From Oceanirhabdus seepicola (lineage in GTDB: Bacteria; Bacillota; Clostridia; Clostridiales; Clostridiaceae): a DNA stretch of 64,000 nucleotides. Positions 34,856 to 44,780 of this stretch are shown piece by piece; position 1 is the first letter of the stretch, and each line of letters begins with the position of its first letter. Where the stretch lies: positions 124,001-188,000 of the forward strand of contig NZ_JAGSOJ010000003.1 of assembly GCF_023684385.1 (NCBI RefSeq), written 5' to 3'. The notes below the pieces were generated by a model. That model saw nothing but the letters and a program-made list of their open reading frames with translations. It searched no databases and had not been told where the DNA came from. Made by a program: the position numbers and the translations under genes.

Positions 34856-35014
34856 ATGAAATCATTTATTTATATATTGGCAGGTTTTTTTATATTAAAT
34901 ATTACAATAAGAGCGGCTAAAGGTGATTTTAAAAGTAAGGAAAAAAATATAAAAGGCATGGTCGGTATTATTTTTACAATAATAATCACATTTATCATAT
35001 GCAAAAGTATATGA
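34856..35014 (+). CDS. Small two-TM membrane protein
   Basis: 52 residues with hydrophobic helices at ~4-18 and ~35-50 separated by a lysine-rich loop (AAKGDFKSKEKNIKG). GGGAGGAA lies 7 nt ahead of the ATG. Too short for most gene finders. Lies 73 bp after hcp; a link to it is speculative. Family not recognised. Confidence 0.55.
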   Translation: MKSFIYILAGFFILNITIRAAKGDFKSKEKNIKGMVGIIFTIIITFIICKSI

Positions 35015-35159
35015 TGAATGTGGTTTTTCTTTCTTAAAAAATTGGAAAGAAAATCATATAAATTACTCGCTAATAGACTATAATATATATTATATTTTCA
35101 ATGATTTAATCAATATGATAAAATTATTTGAGAAGCCATAAATAATTGAGGTGAAGAAG

Positions 35160-36221
35160 TTGAAGAGATTTGATGAGAGAGATCACATGTTTTCAAGAAT
35201 GAATTATGAAAAAGGCACTGAAGAGTATGAAGATTATTACAAAAGAAAATCAGAATTGAAAGAGATAGATGATGAACTTAGAGCTATGCCAGAACTAGGT
35301 GAGGAGGGATCTGTTACATTTAACAAAATAAATTCACCTATTGTGAATGCAAACTTCAGGTTCTTAAGTGATATAAAAGAACTTAGTGAAGGGAAAACTA
35401 ATGAAGTTAAACAAGAAATCAATGAGAAAAAGATGAGCTTAAAATTGAAAGAGTTATCACATATTTATGGTGCTGATCTTATTGGGATTTGTGAAATGAA
35501 AGAAGAATTTTATTACTCCCATAGAGGACGAGAAAGTAAGCATTACGGAGATAAGGTTAAAAAAATGCATAAATATGGTATTGTTTTTGCAGTAGAATTA
35601 AAGAAGGATTTTATTATGAGAGCGCCACAATTGCCGGAGGCTATTGCAACTGTTAAAGGATATACTGACGTAGGAATTATTGGAATGATATTATCTTACT
35701 ATATTAGAGAACTTGGATATGATGCTAGGAATCATATGGATGGTAACTATCTTGCTATAGCGCCACTCGTAGCTGTAGAAGCAGGCCTAGGGGAACTTGG
35801 TAGGAATGGACTCTTAGTAACAAAAGAGTATGGACCAAGAGTAAGATTAGGAATAGTAACTACAGATATGCCATTGATACCTGATGGAAAGGTGGACTTT
35901 GGGTTACAGGAGTTCTGTGATAAATGTGGTTTATGTGCTATGACATGTCCAGGAAAATCCATCTCTAAGGGAACTAAAGAAATGGTTGATGGTGTATTAA
36001 GATGGAAAATCAATATGGAAGAATGCTATAGAAGGTGGAGAAGCCTAGGTACTGATTGTGGAATATGTTTATGTAATTGTCCTTTCAGTATGGGAATTGA
36101 AAAAAATAAAATTGAAGAGATAAAGAAAAATCCTGAAGTAATTCAAGAGATTATTAATGAATATAAAGAAGAGTATGGAGTTAGACCTATCATAAGGACT
36201 AAATTACCAATAGAAGAATAA
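35160..36221 (+). CDS. Reductive dehalogenase/QueG-like 4Fe-4S protein
   Basis: 353 residues from TTG 35160 behind GAGGTG (GTG 35151 is part of that site). N-terminal region unassigned, then a cobalamin-binding-like fold as in QueG and RdhA (YYIRELGYDARNHMDG, LGELGRNGLLVTKEYGPRVR), then two 4Fe-4S motifs CDKCGLCAMTCP (~250) and CGICLCNCP (~298). No TAT signal, so cytosolic. Substrate unknown; not epoxyqueuosine reductase itself, which is shorter N-terminally. Confidence 0.82.
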   Translation: MKRFDERDHMFSRMNYEKGTEEYEDYYKRKSELKEIDDELRAMPELGEEGSVTFNKINSPIVNANFRFLSDIKELSEGKTNEVKQEINEKKMSLKLKELSHIYGADLIGICEMKEEFYYSHRGRESKHYGDKVKKMHKYGIVFAVELKKDFIMRAPQLPEAIATVKGYTDVGIIGMILSYYIRELGYDARNHMDGNYLAIAPLVAVEAGLGELGRNGLLVTKEYGPRVRLGIVTTDMPLIPDGKVDFGLQEFCDKCGLCAMTCPGKSISKGTKEMVDGVLRWKINMEECYRRWRSLGTDCGICLCNCPFSMGIEKNKIEEIKKNPEVIQEIINEYKEEYGVRPIIRTKLPIEE

Positions 36222-36238
36222 CATAGGGGGATTTATTG

Positions 36239-36844
36239 ATGAAGATATATTTAACTAGACATGGGGAAACTGAGTGGAATCTTGAGGGGAGATTGCAAGG
36301 AAGTTTAGATGCAAAATTGACTCAAAAGGGAATTGAAGAAGCAACTATGCTTGGTAAAAGTTTAAAGGATGTAAATTTTGATTTAATATTCTCGAGTCCA
36401 TTAAGTAGAGCACTAGATACTGCAAATATAGTAAAAGGAGATAATGAGATTGAGATAATAGCCCATAAAAATCTTAAAGAGATCAGTTTTGGAGATTGGG
36501 AAGGAATGTTACATAAAGAAATTGAAGAATCTCATTCTGAAAGATATAATAACTTTTGGATGAAGCCTCATTTATACGAGCCTCTGAATGGTGAAACTTA
36601 TGATGAATTTACGGATAGAATTCAAGTGGTTATTAATGAAATTCTGGAGCAAAAGGACAAGAATAATGTATTAGTAGTTGCTCATGCAGGAGTTGTTAAA
36701 GCCTTTTATAAGATACTAAAGAACTTATCAATAAAAGAATTCTGGAATGAACCATTTGTGCACAATACATGTTTGACAATCATAAATATTGATGAAGACA
36801 AAATCGATTTTGAAATTGAATGTGATACTTCACATATAGCTTAA
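36239..36844 (+). CDS. Histidine phosphatase (phosphoglycerate mutase-like)
   Basis: 201 residues. Catalytic LTRHGETEWN (~4-13) with phospho-accepting His, SSPLSRALDTA (~57), ISFGDWEG (~84), and VVAHAGVVKAF (~145) with the second His. Candidate cobalamin-pathway or sugar-phosphate phosphatase. AGGGGG precedes ATG 36239, 17 bp after the Fe-S gene, so it is co-transcribed. Confidence 0.9.
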   Translation: MKIYLTRHGETEWNLEGRLQGSLDAKLTQKGIEEATMLGKSLKDVNFDLIFSSPLSRALDTANIVKGDNEIEIIAHKNLKEISFGDWEGMLHKEIEESHSERYNNFWMKPHLYEPLNGETYDEFTDRIQVVINEILEQKDKNNVLVVAHAGVVKAFYKILKNLSIKEFWNEPFVHNTCLTIINIDEDKIDFEIECDTSHIA

Positions 36845-36861
36845 GAAATATTTACATAATT

Positions 36862-36905
36862 ATACCACATATAGGTCAATATTTGATTATATGTGGTATT
36901 TAAAG
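36862..36905. terminator. Bidirectional terminator
   Basis: ATACCACATATA/TATATGTGGTAT between convergent genes. Confidence 0.85.
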
Positions 36906-36910
36906 GTATT

Positions 36911-37816
36911 TTATATTTGCACTTTTTTTGATGTAAGTGATGATTTTTGGGATATATAAACTCCGCAAATTATTATTAATGCACTAACTACTTTTATGCT
37001 TGTTAATTCTTCATGTAAAATTAGTGTTGATAATATGATAGAAAAAACAGGTACTAAGTTTATGAAAATATTAGTTGAACTTGCTCCTATTTCTTTAATG
37101 GAAATCTGTTGAATTAGATACCCTATTATTGAAGCAAAGATGCTCATATAAAGTATAGCTAAGTAAGTTGAAGTAGGGGCTGATGTTAACATAGTCCATG
37201 GATTTTCCAATAAAACAAAAGGTATTAAAAAGATTGTGCAAAAAAGAAAACTATAAAATGTTAGATGAATAGGTTTATATCTATGACATACTTTTTTGCT
37301 GAAAACAGAGTATGATGCCCACATTATAACCGCAAGTATCATATATATATCACCAATATTAAAGACAACGCTACTAAGAGAAGCTATTTTACCATTAGTT
37401 ATTGTCAATATTATTCCACAGATGGAAATTAGAATACCAAATAGTTTTCTTGGTGAAATTTTATCTCCTAAAATTATAACTCCTAATAGTGTTGTGATTA
37501 TCGGGTTAGTTGAACCAATTATAGACGAATTAATAGCAGTAGTATATTTTAGTGAATAAAAGAATAAAATGTGGTATCCAAACATACCAATTATTCCAGT
37601 GAATAAGAATACTGGAATATCTTCTTTTTTAGGCTTGTACAACTTTTTTTCTTTAAACTTAATAAATAAAAATAATAAAAAGGTTGCAATTACAAATCTT
37701 AAGAAAGTTAAGGTAAATGGAGGTATGTAAGGTGTTGAAAGTTTCCCAGCTATAAATGCACCTGACCAAAAAAAAGTAGCTAAAATCATTAAAAGATAAC
37801 ATTTGTTAATTTTCAT
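36911..37816 (-). CDS. EamA/DMT family permease
   Basis: 301 residues, ten TM segments in two EamA repeats (residues ~5-135 and ~150-290; motif ILHEELTSIKVVSALIIICG in the second). Exporter of amino acids or other metabolites by family; substrate unknown. GGAG precedes the ATG. Monocistronic. Confidence 0.9.
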   Translation of the reverse strand: MKINKCYLLMILATFFWSGAFIAGKLSTPYIPPFTLTFLRFVIATFLLFLFIKFKEKKLYKPKKEDIPVFLFTGIIGMFGYHILFFYSLKYTTAINSSIIGSTNPIITTLLGVIILGDKISPRKLFGILISICGIILTITNGKIASLSSVVFNIGDIYMILAVIMWASYSVFSKKVCHRYKPIHLTFYSFLFCTIFLIPFVLLENPWTMLTSAPTSTYLAILYMSIFASIIGYLIQQISIKEIGASSTNIFINLVPVFSIILSTLILHEELTSIKVVSALIIICGVYISQKSSLTSKKVQI

Positions 37817-37948
37817 ATTTTTCTCCTCTGTAAGTATACTAGTAATTTTACAATATAAATTATATCAGCTTTTTATTTTTTAGGAAATTAGAGAATCAAT
37901 ATTATTTTGTAACTTGACTTATCTATTTCTTTCTTGTAACAAGAGTTT

Positions 37949-38043
37949 TAGGCGTTGAAAAAGCCTAAGGTCAAGGAACAGCAGGAGCGAACAGCACAGC
38001 GAGTCTTAGTGACGATGAGATTGGGCTTTTTCAACAACATGAG
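37949..38043 (+). repeat. MITE-like repeat, internally deleted copy d
   Basis: 95 bp: TAGGCGTTGAAAAAGCC left end and TTGGGCTTTTTCAACA right end as in the copy at 6969, but the central GTAC palindrome is missing. It ends 3 bp before the stop codon of the minus-strand HAD gene and could serve as its terminator. Confidence 0.8.
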
Positions 38044-38045
38044 TT

Positions 38046-39002
38046 TTATAGAAAACTGTTTTGACTTAGTGAAATTAAATTACATAAATGATCTGTGTAG
38101 TTATATATAGGATTAGTACCAGACTTTCCACCATGTTCACCAACAATAAAGATCTTATCATGTGAAATATTAATGGATTTATAAGCCGAAATATCTGTCA
38201 ATGCATTTCCATAAAGATAATTAATATTTGCCCCTTTAGATATGATAGTTTTAAGATACATACTTTTATAAATATCAGCATAAGTTGAGGGTATTCCAGT
38301 TTCGTTAGTATGCAATATTCCAAAGGGAAACCCGTTCTCTTTAAGCCAATTAAGAGTGTTTGATATTAGCCAAGAAGGCCTTGCAGTAAGATATAGAATA
38401 TTATAACCTTTATCTTTATAATAGTTAACAACCTTATATGCATCTTTATATGCCTTTGGTTTGTAGTGTACATCTAAAAATTCATAAAAACTTTCTTTAA
38501 TTAATTCATTATCAGAAATAGTTAAGGTTCCATCAATATCAAAAATAACGTAGTCCTCTTTTTCACTAAGTATTCTGATATACATATCAGCAGATGTCCT
38601 GTCTCCTTCTACAATAAACTTAAATAAATAAAGACCATTTTTAAGAGTTTTGTCTTTAGTAAAATGGTGAAATATTTGTCCATCATTATCTGTTAGGATT
38701 CTAGTAATATAGACCCAGTTAGGATTGGGTAAATTGAAATTATACATGAAAATTGATATCCATTCATCTTCTAAATCTTTTCTAAAATCACCATAGTGAA
38801 ATTTACCATGAATTATTATAGAGTCTTTTTCATTGGCAATAATATCATAACCATTATGATATGGGGAATGAGATGAGGTGAAAAGAGTATTGTACCAATG
38901 TCTAAAGTATGTTTTTTTTATATGAGGAAATTGTTTTGGTATTAGATTATAAAAATATTCTCTGGATTTAAATTCAATATTATCGCAAGCTAAGAATTCC
39001 AT
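38046..39002 (-). CDS. HAD phosphatase with LNS2 (lipin-like) domain
   Basis: 318 residues from the ATG behind CCAGGAG. The N-terminal ~150 residues form an unassigned beta-rich domain (IIHGKFHYGDFRKDLEDEW). The C-terminal half has FDIDGTLT, LYLTARPSWLISNTLNWL and YGNALTDISAYK, matching the LNS2 phosphatidate-phosphatase domain of lipins and Nir proteins. A phosphatase on a lipid or lipid-like substrate is the inference. Monocistronic. Confidence 0.75.
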   Translation of the reverse strand: MEFLACDNIEFKSREYFYNLIPKQFPHIKKTYFRHWYNTLFTSSHSPYHNGYDIIANEKDSIIIHGKFHYGDFRKDLEDEWISIFMYNFNLPNPNWVYITRILTDNDGQIFHHFTKDKTLKNGLYLFKFIVEGDRTSADMYIRILSEKEDYVIFDIDGTLTISDNELIKESFYEFLDVHYKPKAYKDAYKVVNYYKDKGYNILYLTARPSWLISNTLNWLKENGFPFGILHTNETGIPSTYADIYKSMYLKTIISKGANINYLYGNALTDISAYKSINISHDKIFIVGEHGGKSGTNPIYNYTDHLCNLISLSQNSFL

Positions 39003-39177
39003 GTTCACTCCTGGAAATATATGTTTCAATATTAAAATATGATATAAGTGAATTAATGGAACATAATTATAATCATATTAATTCAAAAGAAACAAAAATA
39101 TGTAAAGAACATAGAAAAATGAACGATAAAATAAAAAAATATAAAAATTTTAAAGATTATGTATTTGGGGGGGAAGT

Positions 39178-40650
39178 ATGGAAAAACTAGAAATTATTCA
39201 TCGAAGAAATATTTTATGCTCTAGATTGTTGATTTTCAGTGCAGTTTTAGCAGTTATAGTATGTGTTTTAACACATAAACCAATGGTAACAACATTAATA
39301 GTTGGTGGAGCTTCTTTAGCAATCATTATACCATTAATGATATTCACATTGAATAAAACATTGATACAGGGGACTATGTACATAGTTACATTTGGTATAC
39401 TTATGATATCAGTAATGTTGATGCTAGGAGTACCAGATATCACAGCTTATCTTATGGTTTATTATTCATTATTTTTAGTATCATTGTATCAACGGGTGGT
39501 TCCAATTATAATAACCGGACTGGGCTGTATAGGGATTACAAATTATTTTTATGTTTTTTATCATGATTTAATGTTCCCTACAGTAAGAATAAGTGGTTTA
39601 ATTACGTTGAATTTGATTATAGTATTATGTACAATTATTGTAATGTTTCAATGTAAATTTACTACTAAATTACTTGCAGAAGTACAGGATAAAAATGAGG
39701 AAACAAATGAAGCTAAAATTAGAATTGAAGAGATATTAGCTCAAATAAAATCAGGAGTATCAGATTTAAGAAGCTTTAGTAAAGTATTAAAAGAAAATAT
39801 CAGAGTTATTGGCGAGGTATCAGCAACAATCACTGAGATTTTTAATCAAGTGACCAGTTCAATTGAGGAAGAAGCTATAAGTGTTGAAGAAATATTATCA
39901 TCTGTGAAAAATACTGAAAAAGAAATGAATATGGCATTAACTTCAACAAAGAATATGAGCAATTCATCTAATGATACAGTTAAAGTTATTGAAAATGGAA
40001 CAGAGTTAGTTACCAAATTACAAAAAAATATTTTGGATGTTAATGATACAGTAGATTATACTTCAGATTTAATAAATGAGCTTAATGATCAGACTAAACA
40101 AATTGGTGAGATTTTAGAGACAATAACCTCAATTGCAGAGCAGACTAATTTACTGGCGCTCAACGCATCAATTGAAGCAGCACGAGCAGGTGAACATGGA
40201 AGAGGATTTACAGTTGTTGCTAATGAAGTTAAAAATTTGGCAGAAGATTCAAGAGTATCAACTGAAAATATTGCAAATATACTTAGTGTTATAAGGAATA
40301 AAACTGAAGAGATCTCAAAGGAAATAACGAATGCAAAAGAAACTGTTAAAATTGGGAAAAATTCTACTGAGGAAGTAAATGCATTGTTTAAGAAAATATC
40401 GGAAAATAGTAGTACTGTTGTTGAAAAATCAAAGGATGTATATTATGTAATAGAAGAAGTAGAGCAATCATATAATGTTGTGGCTAGCGAAATTTCAGGG
40501 ATTTCAAAAGTGACTCAAAATAACACTTGTTCTGTTGAAGAAACTTTAGCGAAAGTTGAAGAGCAAAGCCAAAAGATACTAAATACTGTGAATCAATTCA
40601 ATAAACTTGATAAGATGATTAGTGGATTGAATCATATAGTTAAGGACTAA
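39178..40650 (+). CDS. Methyl-accepting chemotaxis protein
   Basis: 490 residues. The first ~160 hold about six hydrophobic segments with no extracytoplasmic domain and no HAMP; a signalling domain follows (~180-490) with the hairpin tip [20 protein letters not shown]. Likely senses membrane energy state or an internal signal. Starts behind a GGGGGGGAA run. No other chemotaxis genes in the window. Confidence 0.92.
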   Translation: MEKLEIIHRRNILCSRLLIFSAVLAVIVCVLTHKPMVTTLIVGGASLAIIIPLMIFTLNKTLIQGTMYIVTFGILMISVMLMLGVPDITAYLMVYYSLFLVSLYQRVVPIIITGLGCIGITNYFYVFYHDLMFPTVRISGLITLNLIIVLCTIIVMFQCKFTTKLLAEVQDKNEETNEAKIRIEEILAQIKSGVSDLRSFSKVLKENIRVIGEVSATITEIFNQVTSSIEEEAISVEEILSSVKNTEKEMNMALTSTKNMSNSSNDTVKVIENGTELVTKLQKNILDVNDTVDYTSDLINELNDQTKQIGEILETITSIAEQTNLLALNASIEAARAGEHGRGFTVVANEVKNLAEDSRVSTENIANILSVIRNKTEEISKEITNAKETVKIGKNSTEEVNALFKKISENSSTVVEKSKDVYYVIEEVEQSYNVVASEISGISKVTQNNTCSVEETLAKVEEQSQKILNTVNQFNKLDKMISGLNHIVKD

Positions 40651-40697
40651 AAATGCTTATCTTTTATGACTTTAATTAATCAATTTTCAACAGCCAG

Positions 40698-40729
40698 AGC
40701 ATAAACATTGAGTTTATGCTTTTTATATT
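40698..40729 (+). terminator. Terminator of the chemoreceptor gene
   Basis: AGCATAAAC-ATTGA-GTTTATGCT followed by TTTTATATTT. Confidence 0.88.
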
Positions 40730-40806
40730 TAATAAAATTCTTAATTTGAATGTGCCTTATATGATATAATTTTATTAATCACAATATATTAAGAGAGGAA
40801 TAGAGA

Positions 40807-42612
40807 ATGAAGAGAGAGTTTTTTGAGAAACGATTAAATAAATATGAAGTTGAACTTGTTAATATGAAAAAAAAGTTAAATATATTTGGACTGTTTAGGC
40901 TTGCATCAATATTGATATCTTTTGCAGCATTGTATTTTTATTATTCTGGGAATGGAACAAAGAATAATATATTACTTGTTAGTTGTATTTTGGGTATAAT
41001 AATTTTTATTTATTGTGTACTTGAACATAATAAAACTAAAAAAATAGTATCAAAACTAAAAGAATTGATACAAGTAAATAAAAAATATATTAATAGGTTT
41101 GATGGTACTTGGATAGAGTTTAAGGATAAAGGAAATGAATTTTTGAATAAAGAACATAAATACTCAAGTGATTTAGATATATTTGGTCCTAAATCTCTAT
41201 TTCAGCTTATAAATTCAACAAGAACAACATTTGGTAGAAAAAGATTGGCTAATTTATTGAAAAGTGGAAAAAGGAGCAAGGAAGAAATAGTAAACAGACA
41301 AAGAGCAGTAGAAGAAATTAGTGAGAAAATTGATTTCTGTCAGAATATGGCTTCACCTAGTGAGCAATACAAAGGAGAAGATGGTTCAAAAGAACTTATT
41401 GATTTCCTGAAAAATAACAATAGAGTATTTAAAAATTTGAATCTGAATATTTTAATTAATGTTGTGCTTTTTTTAGATATTTCTTTGGTGGTAGTAACTT
41501 ATTTGATTGGTGAAAATTATCTTTTAGTAATGTTATTACTATTATTTTCTCACGGAGTTGTTTCCGTATATGGATTCTTAAAATCATCAAATGCTTTAGG
41601 TGACATTTTTAAATTTAAAGACACACTGGAAGAATATCAAAATATTATTATGAATGTTAAGAAAGAAGATTTTGAATACAAATATCTGCAAAACATGAAA
41701 AATGAACTATTTAAAGACAAGAAAAATGTTGGAAATGCCATAGATGAACTTGATAAAATTATGTATAGAATTCAGATGAGATATAATGTTGTTACCTTTA
41801 TAATTTTTAATATTCTTTTATTAGGTGACTTTAGATGTATCTTATATTTAGAAAGATGGAGAAACGAATATAAAGATGATATTAAAAGATGGTTTGAAGT
41901 TATTAATGAATTTGAATGTATTGTTAGTTTATCAGTACTTGTACATATAAATGATAAAGTATCTTATGCTAAAATACATGAGGAAGGAACTCTGTTAAAA
42001 AGTACGAAATTAGGGCATCCTTTAATTAATGAGAAAGAGAGAGTTTGTAATAATGTTGATTTAAGTAATAGAATCTTCGTTATTACAGGATCAAATATGT
42101 CAGGTAAGACTACATTCCTTAGAACTATTGGGATAAGTTTGGTGCTTGCATATGCTGGAGCTCCAGTTTGCGCTGAAGAATTAGAATGTTCAATTATGGA
42201 TATTAATACTTCTATGAGGATAGAAGATGATTTGAATGCTGGTATTTCAACTTTTTACGCGGAATTAAAGAGGATAAAGAAAATAATAGATAGTTCTAAT
42301 AAAGAAAAGAAAATGATATTTTTAATAGACGAGATTTTTAGAGGGACTAATTCTAATGATAGGATAATAGGAGCAAAGAGTGTTTTACACAGTTTAAATC
42401 AATCTTGGATTATTGGGGGGATTTCAACACATGATTTTGAATTATGTAAGCTTGAAGGAGTAGCAAATAATAGAATTGCGAATTACCACTTTCAAGAGTC
42501 ATATGAAAATAATAAAATTACATTTGATTATAAATTGAAAGAAGGTAAATCAACAACTGCAAATGCTCAATATCTAATGAAATTAATTGGGATAGATATT
42601 ATAAAAGACTAA
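40807..42612 (+). CDS. Membrane-associated MutS-like ATPase
   Basis: 601 residues. Four hydrophobic segments (~28-46, ~54-72, ~214-232, ~238-255) interrupt the MutS core region, and the C-terminus is a MutS domain V ATPase: Walker A GSNMSGKTTFLRT (~430), Walker B IFLIDEIFRGTN (~500) and STHDFEL (~540). No mismatch-recognition domain I, so it is not canonical MutS. The membrane segments suggest a role other than repair. GAGAGGAA precedes the ATG. Confidence 0.85.
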   Translation: MKREFFEKRLNKYEVELVNMKKKLNIFGLFRLASILISFAALYFYYSGNGTKNNILLVSCILGIIIFIYCVLEHNKTKKIVSKLKELIQVNKKYINRFDGTWIEFKDKGNEFLNKEHKYSSDLDIFGPKSLFQLINSTRTTFGRKRLANLLKSGKRSKEEIVNRQRAVEEISEKIDFCQNMASPSEQYKGEDGSKELIDFLKNNNRVFKNLNLNILINVVLFLDISLVVVTYLIGENYLLVMLLLLFSHGVVSVYGFLKSSNALGDIFKFKDTLEEYQNIIMNVKKEDFEYKYLQNMKNELFKDKKNVGNAIDELDKIMYRIQMRYNVVTFIIFNILLLGDFRCILYLERWRNEYKDDIKRWFEVINEFECIVSLSVLVHINDKVSYAKIHEEGTLLKSTKLGHPLINEKERVCNNVDLSNRIFVITGSNMSGKTTFLRTIGISLVLAYAGAPVCAEELECSIMDINTSMRIEDDLNAGISTFYAELKRIKKIIDSSNKEKKMIFLIDEIFRGTNSNDRIIGAKSVLHSLNQSWIIGGISTHDFELCKLEGVANNRIANYHFQESYENNKITFDYKLKEGKSTTANAQYLMKLIGIDIIKD

Positions 42613-42708
42613 GGACTATTCTAATTAGTTCTAAATCCTTACCGTTCATTTTCTCATATCTAAAATGGTTTATTTATGTAAATTATGATAGAATATAATT
42701 ATTAAGTC

Positions 42709-42750
42709 ATATGAAAATAGACGAGTATACTGACTTGTTATTTATTTGAA
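42709..42750 (+). repeat. Leader inverted-repeat element, short copy 3
   Basis: ATATGAAAATAGACGAG, TATACTGAC and TTGTTATTTATTTGAA match both ends of the copy at 21405 with the middle lost. TATAAT (42694-42699) lies just upstream; the next ORF starts 31 bp downstream. Confidence 0.65.
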
Positions 42751-42780
42751 CTTGTCTAATAGAAAGCTGGAGGACAAATA

Positions 42781-43527
42781 ATGGGAAATGGAATAATGAA
42801 TAAAATTAAAAGTTTATTTAATAGAAAAAAGAATGAGAACAAAAATGAAGAAATAAAAGTTGAGAAGCAACAACTTGATTCAACAAAAATTGAAGAGAAA
42901 CAGATAAAACCAAAGATTAAAGAAAAAGAGATAAAACCAAAATTTGAAGAGAAAAAAACTTCAAGAGGAAATTATAGTAAGGAAAATAAAACAAACAATT
43001 CTAAAAATACTTATAGTTCTATTCAAAATAGAACAAAACAGCCAAGAGATAGTAAGAGCTCAAATGAAGATAGAATTAAACACACAAGAAAAAATGATAA
43101 AGAATATAATAATAGCAGAGATAAGAATAAGAAAACATACAATGATAAAAAATCTATTGAAAGAAAAATACATGATAATAAATCTACTAATAAAAAATAT
43201 AATTCTAATAATGGTAGATTGCAACAAGATAAGAAAAATCATATTTCAGAAATCGAAAATTTAATAAAAGATATTAGTGTTGGTATGGAATTTGAAGGGG
43301 AGAGTTTTAAAGGTGAGATACTAAAAAAACAATCTTTTAATTTAAGTTATTCCACAGGCACTGGGGAAAAATATACTCTAACATATAAAGAACTTACAAA
43401 GGGGTATGTTCAAATGCGTAAGACTGGAAGCATTGATGAAAAGTGGTATGAGGCTAATTTTAATGATGTTGGAAGTAGTAATTTAAGAATGATTAGAGCT
43501 ATTTTAAAAAAATACATAACGCCGTAA
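42781..43527 (+). CDS. Basic protein: Lys/Asn-rich linker plus conserved-looking C-terminal domain
   Basis: 248 residues. Residues ~10-155 are low-complexity and very rich in K, N, E and S; the last ~90 (ENLIKDISVGMEFEGESFKG to the end) look folded. No signal peptide or TM. The charge pattern suggests a nucleic-acid-binding or ribosome-associated tail, but this is inference. GGAGGA precedes the ATG. Family not recognised. Confidence 0.65.
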   Translation: MGNGIMNKIKSLFNRKKNENKNEEIKVEKQQLDSTKIEEKQIKPKIKEKEIKPKFEEKKTSRGNYSKENKTNNSKNTYSSIQNRTKQPRDSKSSNEDRIKHTRKNDKEYNNSRDKNKKTYNDKKSIERKIHDNKSTNKKYNSNNGRLQQDKKNHISEIENLIKDISVGMEFEGESFKGEILKKQSFNLSYSTGTGEKYTLTYKELTKGYVQMRKTGSIDEKWYEANFNDVGSSNLRMIRAILKKYITP

Positions 43528-43557
43528 AGAGATTGATTTAATAATCAATCTCTTTTT
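43526..43557 (+). terminator. Intrinsic terminator
   Basis: AAGAGATTGATT/AATCAATCTCTT, then TTTAAT. Confidence 0.85.
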
Positions 43558-43613
43558 AATAGTTTAATTTTGCACGATAATGTAGTAAAATAATGGTAAT
43601 GGGAGGTGGAAAG

Positions 43614-43910
43614 ATGAATTATTTTGAGGAGTTCAAAAAAAGTATACTTTATAGAATGATTAGTAGGATAATCATAGCAATGGGTGTGGTAATATCAGTT
43701 ATACTATTTCTATTAGAAGTCCCTTTTAGTGTGAATTTCTGTACAATAACAATCTTTATCCTATCATCATATTATGCTATGACAAAATTTATTTGTCCTA
43801 AATGTGGTAAAAAGCTTGAAGTTACGAAATCATTAGACCAATATAAATATTGTCCACATTGCGGAGAGCATATATACATTCCGCAGAATGATGAGAATAC
43901 TTTCTACTAG
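43614..43910 (+). CDS. Membrane protein with C-terminal zinc ribbon
   Basis: 98 residues from ATG 43614 behind GGGAGGTGG. Two TM helices (~16-34, ~38-56), then a zinc ribbon with CPKCGKK and CPHCGEH (~62-88), which would face the cytosol. Resembles small zinc-ribbon membrane proteins of unknown role. Confidence 0.75.
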   Translation: MNYFEEFKKSILYRMISRIIIAMGVVISVILFLLEVPFSVNFCTITIFILSSYYAMTKFICPKCGKKLEVTKSLDQYKYCPHCGEHIYIPQNDENTFY

Positions 43911-43943
43911 GGATATTGACAGAAAATTATGAATATTAATTTG

Positions 43944-43968
43944 GGGCACTTTTATGTGCCTTTTGTTT
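43944..43968 (+). terminator. Intrinsic terminator
   Basis: GGCAC-TTTTAT-GTGCC followed by TTTTGTTT. Confidence 0.8.
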
Positions 43969-44089
43969 ATTAATAATGTTATGATATGAAAGTAATAATA
44001 AAATATTGAGATGTTATTAAAAGATGATATTATAATAGAATTGAGAAAAAAAGAGTTGAGTTTTGTTTGTAAAGATTTTTAAAAATAGT

Positions 44090-44118
44090 TTGTGAAAAAA
44101 TAGAAAAAACGATATAAT
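44090..44118 (+). promoter_or_regulatory. Promoter of the YiiX-like gene
   Basis: TTGTGA, 17 bp, TATAAT. An imperfect direct repeat (AATTATAAGGTTTTAAT and AATTATAGGGTTTTAAT) follows in the untranslated region. Confidence 0.6.
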
Positions 44119-44186
44119 ATTAATTATAAGGTTTTAATTATAGGGTTTTAATAGAAATTATTGACTGATATGGAGGATGAGGGGTT

Positions 44187-44747
44187 TTGAATGATAATAA
44201 TAGGACTGTATATGTAATGCTCTCCTATACTGGTACATTTCTCAGTAGAGCCATAAAAAAATATACTATGGCACCATATTCGCATGTATCAATTTCGCTT
44301 GAACAAGATTTAACCAATTTCTATAGTTTTGGTAGAAAAATTTCTTTCTGTCCAATATGGGGAGGTTTTGTTACAGAAGAGCTTGATAAAGGCGTGTACA
44401 AGCGTTTTAAAAATGCAGAATGTGGAATTTTTGAACTTAATGTTAATGATGAGCAGTACTTTAGATTAAAAGAGGTTATTGAAGAATTTCAAGAAAATGC
44501 AGATAAATTAAGGTATAATTTCATCGGATTAATTACTTGTGCGATAGGAGTTTCCTATAAGCGGAGTAATTATTATTTTTGTTCTCAGTTTGTTGATGCT
44601 ATTTTTAAAAAAGTGGGAATAGAAATTGTTGATAAACCCAGTGAATTTGTTACACCTACGGATTTTCTTGAGGCAGAGGAGTTTAAATTGATTTACACTG
44701 GTAAGATAAAAGATTTAGCATGTACAGGTATTGAAGTATTAGTATAA
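44187..44747 (+). CDS. YiiX/NlpC-P60-like cysteine hydrolase
   Basis: 186 residues. The order His first (YSHVSISL, ~33), Cys later (YFCSQFVDAIF, ~131) is the circularly permuted papain-like arrangement of the YiiX/YebB group. No signal peptide, so cytosolic. TTG start, since GGAGG lies 10 nt upstream and the N-terminal strand is needed for the fold. Substrate could be a lipid or peptide amide; unknown. Confidence 0.75.
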   Translation: MNDNNRTVYVMLSYTGTFLSRAIKKYTMAPYSHVSISLEQDLTNFYSFGRKISFCPIWGGFVTEELDKGVYKRFKNAECGIFELNVNDEQYFRLKEVIEEFQENADKLRYNFIGLITCAIGVSYKRSNYYFCSQFVDAIFKKVGIEIVDKPSEFVTPTDFLEAEEFKLIYTGKIKDLACTGIEVLV

Positions 44748-44780
44748 ACGCAATTATAATTAATAATATTTATAGTTAAA

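Noticed and set aside
42944..43264. 106-codon ORF in another frame within the basic protein gene
   Set aside because: It arises from the A-rich low-complexity stretch; no ribosome site, and the longer frame has one.
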